Made by a program: the position numbers and the translations under genes. A stretch of DNA of 64,000 nt, from positions 124,001 through 188,000 of the forward strand of contig NZ_JAWDIY010000009.1 of the NCBI RefSeq assembly GCF_032380655.1, read 5' to 3'. Numbering within the stretch: the stretch's first letter is position 1; each line of letters begins with the position of its first letter. Under the pieces are notes generated by a model. The model was not told where the DNA came from. It made no database searches and was given only the letters and a program-made list of their open reading frames with translations. This DNA is from Diplocloster hominis (GTDB taxonomy: Bacteria; Bacillota; Clostridia; Lachnospirales; Lachnospiraceae). This document shows, in pieces, positions 57,358 through 64,000 of this stretch.

Positions 57358-58437
57358 ATGAAAGCTTTTCTCATTCTTGAAGACGGGCATGTATTTACGG
57401 GGACGAGCATCGGAGCGGACCGTGAAGTCATCAGCGAAATCGTATTTAACACATCAATGACCGGATATCTGGAAATACTCACAGATCCCTCTTACGCGGG
57501 GCAGGCAGTGGTTATGACCTATCCGCTGATCGGTAATTATGGTATATGTTATGAGGATATGGAATCCTTAAAACCCTGGCCGGACGGCTATATTGTCAGA
57601 GAATTATCCAGACTTCCCAGCAACTTCCGCAGTGAAGATTCTATTCAACATTTCTTGGAAAAACATAATATCCCCGGAATCGCAGGTATAGATACAAGAG
57701 CATTGACAAAGATCTTAAGAGAAAAAGGTACCATGAACGGTATGATCACGACCAATGCGAATTATAATATAGAAGAAATACTTCCAAAGCTTGAATCCTA
57801 TACGACCGGAAAAGTAGTGGAGAAGGTCACCTGTAAGGACAAAGAGACGCTTTCAGGCACAGGTTATAAAGTAGCGCTGATGGATTTCGGGGCGAAACGC
57901 AATATAGCCGGATGCCTAAACGAACGCGGGTGCGAAGTGAACATTTACCCGGCGGGGACGAAAGCGGATCAGATCATCGCGGACGCGCCGGACGGGATCA
58001 TGCTGTCCAATGGACCGGGGGACCCTAAGGAATGTCAGGAGATCATCGAAGAAATCAAAAAGCTTTACCAAAGTGATATTCCGATCTTCGCGATCTGCCT
58101 CGGCCATCAGCTTATGGCACTGGCCAACGGAGCGGATACCCACAAAATGAAATACGGCCACCGCGGCGCCAATCATCCGGTAAAGGATCTGGAAAGCGGA
58201 CGGGTCTATATTTCCTCGCAGAATCATGGCTATGTGGTGGACGCCGGGGCCATGGATCCCAATGTGGCGGTTCCCGCATTTGTCAATGTCAATGACGGAA
58301 CTAACGAGGGATTAAAATACATCGGTAAAAATATTTTTACCGTGCAGTTCCATCCCGAGGCAAGTCCCGGACCGCAGGACTCCAATACACTGTTCGACCG
58401 TTTTATATCTATGATGGAGGTGGCCAAGAATGCCTAA
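57358..58437 (+). CDS. carA: Carbamoyl-phosphate synthase small subunit, 359 aa
   Basis: I chose ATG 57,358, where MKAFLILEDGHVFTG begins as in the family; earlier ATGs lie in the leader repeats. The glutamine amidotransferase site is FAICLGHQLMALANG (Cys nucleophile), with the His-Glu pair in QFHPEASPGP. CarA hydrolyses glutamine and passes ammonia to CarB for carbamoyl phosphate, used for pyrimidines and arginine. It overlaps carB by eight bases. Expression starts from the leader at 57,135. Confidence 0.95.
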   Translation: MKAFLILEDGHVFTGTSIGADREVISEIVFNTSMTGYLEILTDPSYAGQAVVMTYPLIGNYGICYEDMESLKPWPDGYIVRELSRLPSNFRSEDSIQHFLEKHNIPGIAGIDTRALTKILREKGTMNGMITTNANYNIEEILPKLESYTTGKVVEKVTCKDKETLSGTGYKVALMDFGAKRNIAGCLNERGCEVNIYPAGTKADQIIADAPDGIMLSNGPGDPKECQEIIEEIKKLYQSDIPIFAICLGHQLMALANGADTHKMKYGHRGANHPVKDLESGRVYISSQNHGYVVDAGAMDPNVAVPAFVNVNDGTNEGLKYIGKNIFTVQFHPEASPGPQDSNTLFDRFISMMEVAKNA

Positions 58438-61400
58438 GAATCCGAATATAAAAAAGGTGCTGGTGATCGGTTCCGGCCCGATCGTAATCGGGCAGGCGGC
58501 TGAATTCGACTATGCGGGTACGCAGGCCTGCCGCTCCCTGAAAGAAGAGGGGCTCGAAGTTGTCCTGGTGAATTCGAATCCGGCAACGATCATGACCGAC
58601 AAAGATATCGCAGACAAAGTATATATCGAACCGCTGACCGTGAAAGTACTGCAGCAGTTAATAATAGAAGAAAAACCGGACAGTGTCCTTCCTACCCTGG
58701 GCGGCCAGGCTGCGCTGAATCTGGCCATGGAGCTGGATGAATCCGGATTCTTAAAAGAACAGAACGTCAAACTGATCGGGACCACCTCCCTGACCATCAA
58801 GAAGGCGGAGGACCGTGACGAATTCAAAAAGACCATGGAGAAGATCCATGAACCCTGCGCGCCCTCCAAAGTGGTGACTACCGTGGATGACGGTGTGGAG
58901 TTCGCGAAAGAGATCGGATATCCGGTGGTATTGCGGCCCGCTTACACCCTGGGAGGAAGCGGCGGCGGAATCGCCTACAATGTGGGCCAGCTGATGGATA
59001 TTCTGGCCAACGGCCTGCGCTTGAGCCGTGTGGGGCAGGTTCTGGTGGAACGCTGCATCGCCGGCTGGAAAGAGATCGAGTACGAAGTCATGCGGGATGG
59101 TGCCGGCAACTGCATCACCGTTTGTAATATGGAAAATATCGACCCTGTCGGAGTGCATACCGGTGACAGTATCGTCGTGGCGCCTTCCCAGACGCTGGGG
59201 GACAAAGAATATCAGATGCTGCGCTCATCGGCCCTGAATATCATCAATGAGTTAAAAATCACCGGCGGATGTAATGTGCAGTACGCGCTGAAGCCGGACA
59301 GCTTCGAATACTGTGTCATCGAGGTAAATCCCCGGGTCAGCCGTTCTTCCGCGCTGGCTTCCAAAGCCACGGGTTACCCGATCGCCAAGGTGGCGGCTAA
59401 GATCGCGCTGGGATATACCCTGGATGAGATTAAGAACGCCATTACCGGCAAGACCTATGCCAGCTTTGAACCAGCTCTGGATTACTGCGTCGTCAAGATC
59501 CCCAGACTGCCCTTTGACAAATTTATCATGGCAAAGCGCACGCTGACCACCCAGATGAAAGCTACCGGGGAGGTTATGAGTATCTGTACGAACTTCGAAG
59601 GTGCGCTGATGAAAGCGATCCGTTCCCTGGAACAGCATGTGGACAGCCTGATGTCTTATGATTTCGGCCATCTGTCCGACGAGGAGCTGATGCAGGTGCT
59701 GCACCGGGTGGATGACCGCCGGATCTTTGTGATCGCAGAGGCCATTCGCCGGGGAATTTCTCAGGATACGATCAATTTCATAACAAAGATCGACCTGTGG
59801 TTTATCGATAAGATCGCCATCCTGGTAGAGATGGAACAGGCGCTTCAGACAGAAGAACTGACGCCGGAGCTCTTAGCCGAGGCAAAACGGCTGGAGTTCC
59901 CGGATTCTATCATCGCGCAGCTCACCGGCAAAACTGAGGAAGAAGTAAAGGCCATGAGAAAGGCAAACCAGATCACGGCCGCCTTCAAGATGGTAGACAC
60001 CTGTGCCGCAGAGTTCGCAGCTTCCACCCCTTATTACTATTCCTGCTTCGGCAGCGAATGTGAGGTGGAGAAGACCGAGGGAAAGAAGAAAGTACTGGTA
60101 CTGGGGTCCGGGCCGATCCGTATCGGCCAGGGGATCGAGTTTGACTACTGTTCGGTTCACAGCACCTGGGCCTTTAAGAAGCAGGGGTATGAGACCATTA
60201 TTGTAAATAATAATCCGGAGACGGTCAGCACAGACTTCGATATCGCCGACAAGCTGTATTTCGAACCGCTGACCCCTGAGGATGTGGAAAATATCGTAAA
60301 TTTGGAAAAACCGGACGGCGCTGTGGTGCAGTTCGGCGGACAGACCGCCATCAAGCTGACGGAAAGCCTGATGAAGATGGGTGTTCCGATCCTCGGAACC
60401 TCTGCGGAGAATGTGGATGCGGCCGAGGACCGGGAACTGTTCGACCAGATACTGGAGCAGTGCTGTATCCCAAGACCCGCGGGAAGAACCGTCTACACGG
60501 CGGAGGAAGCCAAAGCGGCCGCCGCGGAGCTGGGTTATCCTGTCCTGGTCCGTCCCTCTTATGTACTGGGAGGCCAGGGCATGCAGATCGCCATCTGTGA
60601 TGAGGAAATCGACGAATTCATCGGCATTATTAATCAGATCGCTCAGGAGCACCCGATCCTGGTAGACAAATATCTGGTTGGAAAAGAGATCGAAGTCGAT
60701 GCTGTATGCGACGGGGAAGATATCCTGATCCCCGGTATCATGGAGCACATCGAGCGGGCCGGCGTCCACTCCGGAGACAGTATTTCCGTATATCCTGCCC
60801 AGAGCCTGAATAAGAAGGTGATCCGGGTCCTGGAGGAATACACCAGGAAGCTGGCAAAATCCCTGCATGTCATCGGCTTGATCAACATCCAGTTCATCGT
60901 GGCGGACGACGAGGTGTATGTTATCGAGGTGAACCCCAGATCCAGCCGTACCGTCCCCTATATCAGCAAGGTAACCGGCATTCCCATCGTGGAACTGGCT
61001 ACCCGTGTGATCATCGGGGAGACCATCAAGGGAATGGGTTACAAACCGGGCCTTCAGCAGGAGGCGGATTACATCGCCATCAAGATGCCGGTGTTCTCCT
61101 TTGAAAAGCTGCGGGGCGCGGATATCAGCCTGGGGCCTGAAATGAAATCGACAGGCGAGGTGCTGGGTATCGCGAAAACCTTCAACGAGGCACTCTACAA
61201 AGCATTCTTAGGCGCAGGGATCAACCTGCCCAAATATAAAAACATGATCATCACCGTAAAAGACGCGGACAAACTGGAAGCGGTGGAAGTGGCGAGAAGA
61301 TTCGAGAAGATCGGCTACCGCATCTACGCCACCAGAAGTACGGCTAAGGTGTTAAACGAGCACGGAGTACACGCTGTGCGTACCAACAAGATCACGCAGG

Positions 61401-61627
61401 AATCCCCTAATATCATGGACCTGATCCTGGGCCATGAGATCGATCTGGTGATCGATACGCCCACACAGGGCCGGGATAAAAACCGGGATGGATTCCTGAT
61501 CCGCAGAAACGCCATCGAGACCGGCGTGAACTGCCTGACCTCCCTGGATACGGCCAACGCGCTGGCCACCAGCCTGGAAAACCAGGAAGGGAAGGGACTT
61601 ACGCTGATTGATATTGCTACGATCTGA
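58430..61627 (+). CDS. carB: Carbamoyl-phosphate synthase large subunit, 1065 aa
   Basis: Two ATP-grasp halves are visible: the first opens VLVIGSGPIVIGQAAEFDYA, and the second opens VLGSGPIRIGQGIEFDYCSV near residue 555. The C-terminal MGS-like allosteric domain contains STAKVLNEHGVHAVRTNK and LVIDTPTQGRDKNRDGFLIR. Length 1,065 is typical. It makes carbamoyl phosphate from bicarbonate, ATP and ammonia supplied by CarA. It ends before a strong terminator. Confidence 0.95.
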   Translation: MPKNPNIKKVLVIGSGPIVIGQAAEFDYAGTQACRSLKEEGLEVVLVNSNPATIMTDKDIADKVYIEPLTVKVLQQLIIEEKPDSVLPTLGGQAALNLAMELDESGFLKEQNVKLIGTTSLTIKKAEDRDEFKKTMEKIHEPCAPSKVVTTVDDGVEFAKEIGYPVVLRPAYTLGGSGGGIAYNVGQLMDILANGLRLSRVGQVLVERCIAGWKEIEYEVMRDGAGNCITVCNMENIDPVGVHTGDSIVVAPSQTLGDKEYQMLRSSALNIINELKITGGCNVQYALKPDSFEYCVIEVNPRVSRSSALASKATGYPIAKVAAKIALGYTLDEIKNAITGKTYASFEPALDYCVVKIPRLPFDKFIMAKRTLTTQMKATGEVMSICTNFEGALMKAIRSLEQHVDSLMSYDFGHLSDEELMQVLHRVDDRRIFVIAEAIRRGISQDTINFITKIDLWFIDKIAILVEMEQALQTEELTPELLAEAKRLEFPDSIIAQLTGKTEEEVKAMRKANQITAAFKMVDTCAAEFAASTPYYYSCFGSECEVEKTEGKKKVLVLGSGPIRIGQGIEFDYCSVHSTWAFKKQGYETIIVNNNPETVSTDFDIADKLYFEPLTPEDVENIVNLEKPDGAVVQFGGQTAIKLTESLMKMGVPILGTSAENVDAAEDRELFDQILEQCCIPRPAGRTVYTAEEAKAAAAELGYPVLVRPSYVLGGQGMQIAICDEEIDEFIGIINQIAQEHPILVDKYLVGKEIEVDAVCDGEDILIPGIMEHIERAGVHSGDSISVYPAQSLNKKVIRVLEEYTRKLAKSLHVIGLINIQFIVADDEVYVIEVNPRSSRTVPYISKVTGIPIVELATRVIIGETIKGMGYKPGLQQEADYIAIKMPVFSFEKLRGADISLGPEMKSTGEVLGIAKTFNEALYKAFLGAGINLPKYKNMIITVKDADKLEAVEVARRFEKIGYRIYATRSTAKVLNEHGVHAVRTNKITQESPNIMDLILGHEIDLVIDTPTQGRDKNRDGFLIRRNAIETGVNCLTSLDTANALATSLENQEGKGLTLIDIATI

Positions 61628-61663
61628 TCCCCGGAACAGGGTATATAAATTGCTATAAGAAAA

Positions 61664-61750
61664 GGAGAAAAACCCCCTTTCTTGTTTTTCTGTCAAAACC
61701 CCGCTGAAGAGCGGGCCGGACAGTAAGACAATACAGGGGGTTTTTCTCTT
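61664..61750 (+). terminator. Double-stem terminator after carB
   Basis: GAGAAAAACCCCCT (61,665-61,678) pairs with AGGGGGTTTTTCTC (61,735-61,748), enclosing an inner CCCGCT/AGCGGG hairpin at ~61,699-61,715. It also lies at the end of the minus-strand gene that begins at 62,273. Confidence 0.75.
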
Positions 61751-61754
61751 TCTT

Positions 61755-62273
61755 TTATTGAGGCTCGTCGGTGCAGAGGACAGTAATCCGCTCGGGTACG
61801 GTCTGGGCAGGGATACTGCGGGTGGTGGCGGTGTACTGGACGGCCAGGACGTGGCCCGCCAGTTTACAGTAGTAGAGCTGGCCGTTCTGGGTTTCGATGA
61901 TGGTATAGGGGGAGAGGATCAGCCGGAGAGTACCGTCATAGCTGATCAGATTGTCATCGAAACGATCGACTTTGACACTGCGCCAGGACAGGGATTCTGC
62001 GATGGCTACGGCAGTGTACTGGGGCGGGTAGATCAGGGGGGCAGGGGCGTTGGCAGAGTACCAGCCGGTGATTCTCATACCTGGATTCACCTGTATGTGA
62101 TCTACGAAATAAGTATTGGGAGTGGCGATAAAGTTTACTACGCTGTTGTCGTCGTTCTGGACAGTGATGCGCTGGGTACAGCATCTTTCATCCGCATTGG
62201 CGACACTGATTACGGTTCCTTCAAAGGAGAGAAATTCAAAAAAGTCATCCATACGATATGTTACCTTTTTCAT
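61755..62273 (-). CDS. Unknown 172-aa protein
   Basis: I chose the ATG at 62,273 (MKKVTYRMDDFFEFL) rather than an upstream in-frame codon. The protein is soluble and beta-rich. It has two similar-looking halves (TQRITVQNDDNSVVNFIATP and later RLILSPYTIIETQNGQLYYC), perhaps an OB- or barrel-like fold. No domain was recognised. It converges on the carB terminator. Function unknown, and cysteine pairs are not arranged as a zinc ribbon. Confidence 0.6.
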   Translation of the reverse strand: MKKVTYRMDDFFEFLSFEGTVISVANADERCCTQRITVQNDDNSVVNFIATPNTYFVDHIQVNPGMRITGWYSANAPAPLIYPPQYTAVAIAESLSWRSVKVDRFDDNLISYDGTLRLILSPYTIIETQNGQLYYCKLAGHVLAVQYTATTRSIPAQTVPERITVLCTDEPQ

Positions 62274-62328
62274 AATATCTATATAGTATATGTAAAACAA
62301 TAGCAAATTGACAATGGGAAATGGGGGC

Positions 62329-62381
62329 GGCGTGGGAGCGTAAGCTTTGCCCGCTCCGGGGAAGGCTTACGCTCCCACGCC
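62329..62381. repeat. 17-bp perfect inverted repeat
   Basis: GGCGTGGGAGCGTAAGC (62,329-62,345) is the exact reverse complement of 62,365-62,381, with a 19-base loop. It lies between two divergent genes, so it is not in a terminator position, and no T run follows. It may be a regulatory site or a MITE remnant. Confidence 0.75.
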
Positions 62382-62498
62382 TGCACTGGTGAAGGCTGGG
62401 AAGGTGAGTAACAGGAAGAGGTGAGTTTTTCTGTGCGTGTAATTTCGAGAGGAATTATGTATAATCAGAATTAGATGAGATGGTTTGGGAGGGATATC

Positions 62499-63251
62499 AT
62501 GAACTATGAATTTAATCTTTTGCTGAATGATTATACGATCTGCCCCGATACCTGGGGAATGACCGATGAGAGCGCTCTGTTTTACCGTATGTATTATATT
62601 TGCGGGGGGGAGGCCTATCTGCGGAAGGGGGAGCGCAATATCCGGCTGAAAAAGGGGTATTTCTATATCTTTCCGCTGATGAATCCGTATACGTTGTGGC
62701 AGAATAAGGACAATCCTCTGGAAGTGCTCTGGTTCCATGTGGAAATTAAAATGGACTTTTATACGGATTTTGGTGTTGTGAAAATCGAGAAGGATACTGT
62801 GATGTACAGCCTTTTAAAGAGTATCCATTACCTGACGGGACAGCCGGAGTATCAAAATGAGATCGTCCGTCTGTTCGATATTTTTCTGACTATGCTAAAT
62901 GAAGTGCTGCCTCTGCGCAAGACGAACAGCCGGCGGATGAAGAGCGTGATCGAATATATCGATACGCACATAGGGGAGGAATTGACGGTCAGTCAGCTGG
63001 CGGATCAGGCAGGGATGGAACGGTCGTATTTTTCCAGGAAGTTTAAGTCCATCTTTAAAATGTCGCCGAACCGCTACATTCTGGCTAAGAAGATGAGCGA
63101 GGCGGCTAAGGCTCTGGCTAACGGCGCTACTGTGTATCAGGCCAGTATCGTGGGCGGATATACGGACGAAAAGGCTTTTGCCAGAGCTTTCAAAAAATAT
63201 ATGGAAACGACTCCGTCAAATTACAGAAAAAGTCACATTCAGCAACCCTGA
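62499..63251 (+). CDS. AraC-family regulator, 250 aa
   Basis: ATG 62,499 has GGGAGG nine bases before it. The N-terminal cupin-like sensor part (LRKGERNIRLKKGYFYIFPL, LEVLWFHVEIKMDFY) is followed by the AraC DNA-binding region (ELTVSQLADQAGMERSYFSR, YQASIVGGYTDEKAFARAFK). Such regulators usually act on sugar uptake or metabolism. Here it is followed in the same direction by a sugar-type binding lipoprotein with its own promoter, which may be its target. An upstream in-frame ATG at 62,475 is less likely. Confidence 0.88.
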   Translation: MNYEFNLLLNDYTICPDTWGMTDESALFYRMYYICGGEAYLRKGERNIRLKKGYFYIFPLMNPYTLWQNKDNPLEVLWFHVEIKMDFYTDFGVVKIEKDTVMYSLLKSIHYLTGQPEYQNEIVRLFDIFLTMLNEVLPLRKTNSRRMKSVIEYIDTHIGEELTVSQLADQAGMERSYFSRKFKSIFKMSPNRYILAKKMSEAAKALANGATVYQASIVGGYTDEKAFARAFKKYMETTPSNYRKSHIQQP

Positions 63252-63266
63252 AGTCACAATATAGTG

Positions 63267-63295
63267 TTGTAACAGGTTGGTATAAATGCTATTAT
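63267..63295 (+). promoter_or_regulatory. Promoter of the binding-protein gene
   Basis: TTGTAA (63,267-63,272) and TATTAT (63,290-63,295) with 17-base spacing, about 150 bases before the start at 63,445. The leader contains no obvious hairpin terminator. Confidence 0.55.
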
Positions 63296-63444
63296 GTGAA
63301 TACAGAAAGAGAGCAGATTAAGTGAGAACCACAATAAAAGACAGTTGGCGCCAAAAATTAATTGTGCAAGTTACTTAATAACCGCTTGGAAAGCTATGTT
63401 TTATGAACAAATATGTGTAGGAGAAGAAAGAGAGGATTTGCCGC

Positions 63445-64000
63445 ATGAAAAAGTTATTAAGCGTGATTTGTATAGCGTCATTATGTGCAACTGTGATAAC
63501 GGGATGTTCTTCAAAAAATGAAAGTGCAGAAACTGCAACCTCTGCCACGGATAATTCTGCGACGGCGGCTGAGTCGGACAGCGCTAAGAAAGATACAGAG
63601 AAAGATGCAGGGAAAGAGGGCAAAGGCTATGTGATCGGGTATGCCTCCAAATCGTCCACGACCCCGTTCTGGGTTCAATTGAACGCCGCGATCCAGACGG
63701 CAGCCTCGGACGCCCAGGTTACTGTGAAAGAAATCGGCCCGGCCAAAGAAAATGATGTGGCCGGACAGATCTCCGTGATCGAGGATTTCCTGACCCAGGA
63801 TGTGGATGCCCTGATCGTCGCACCGTGTGACGATGTGGGTGTGGCTCCCGCCGTACAGAAGTTCATCGACGCGGGCAAGCCGGTAATCGCGGTGGATAAC
63901 GGGGTGACGGGAGTGGAGATCACCTCCCTGGTGGCTACCGACAATAAGGCTTCCGCCGGAGCGGCAGCTGCTTATATCGCAGAAGCCCTGGGGGATGATG
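63445..64000 (+). CDS. Periplasmic-binding-type sugar ABC lipoprotein, N-terminal part
   Basis: The signal peptide ends in a lipobox (ATVITGCSSKN), so the protein is membrane anchored outside. A Ser/Thr/Ala-rich linker is followed by the type 1 binding fold: YVIGYASKSSTTPFWVQLNA, EDFLTQDVDALIVAPCDD, and KPVIAVDNGVTG. This fits RbsB-like proteins that bind ribose-like sugars or autoinducer-type molecules for an ABC importer, whose other genes lie beyond the window. The gene runs off the right edge after about 185 codons. Confidence 0.85.
   Translation, partial: MKKLLSVICIASLCATVITGCSSKNESAETATSATDNSATAAESDSAKKDTEKDAGKEGKGYVIGYASKSSTTPFWVQLNAAIQTAASDAQVTVKEIGPAKENDVAGQISVIEDFLTQDVDALIVAPCDDVGVAPAVQKFIDAGKPVIAVDNGVTGVEITSLVATDNKASAGAAAAYIAEALGDD

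Overview
The window reads as a gut Firmicute of the Clostridia, most like Lachnospiraceae. It has AGGAGG-type ribosome binding sites, a spoVA sporulation operon, carAB, AraC-type regulators and a sugar-binding lipoprotein. Positions 1 to about 51,010 are accessory DNA belonging to one or more integrated mobile elements. From about 51,015 to the end is ordinary chromosome.

Layout. (1) 1-4,500: small element genes (DUF4262-like, YodL-like, two YkgJ-type Cys-cluster proteins, an unknown 213-aa protein). (2) 4,529-11,491, minus strand: a TetR-led transport cassette with an ECF importer (S component, EcfT, double ATPase) and two exporter-type ABC half-transporters. It lies between two direct repeats of about 740 bp and carries the 3' end of a Tn1549-type relaxase gene. 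(3) 12,760-17,400: a scrap-yard of small membrane, lipoprotein and regulator genes with broken pieces (a crcB stub, a DUF3847-like stub). (4) 17,585-19,701: a GntR/RCK_C regulator and a sodium:solute symporter broken by an in-frame amber codon. (5) 19,940-39,278: a long plus-strand plasmid/ICE-type DNA metabolism region with SSB, a CobS-like AAA+ ATPase, a CobT-like VWA protein with HExxH, a DNA methyltransferase, a YqaJ nuclease, a RecD2-like helicase, a zinc-ribbon/Toprim primase and several unknown genes. Two of its operons start from near-identical promoter and terminator leaders. (6) 39,341-45,714: an orphan AAA_14/DUF4143 ATPase, a ParM/ParR-type partition operon with iterons, an XRE repressor, a GAF-SARP regulator, Tn916 Orf7/Orf8-like proteins and a DUF6870 protein. 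(7) 45,853-50,828: three tandem large serine recombinases.

Immediately right of the third recombinase the sequence becomes the last ~43 codons of spoVAC, followed by intact spoVAD and spoVAE. The simplest reading is that the element integrated inside spoVAC, leaving its 5' part at the unseen left end. This resembles the skin-type elements that interrupt sporulation genes. The partition and replication-type genes would help an excised circle persist. I regard this arrangement as the best candidate in the window for an undescribed system.

Downstream chromosome (51,143-64,000): spoVAD-spoVAE, an ABC exporter, a DUF2156 protein, an XRE membrane regulator, a truncated AraC regulator beside a nested inverted repeat, carAB with an attenuator-like hairpin and a 51-bp tandem duplication, an unknown minus-strand protein, and an AraC regulator ahead of a periplasmic-binding lipoprotein cut by the window edge. 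No rRNA, tRNA, CRISPR array, IS transposase or phage structural gene was recognised.
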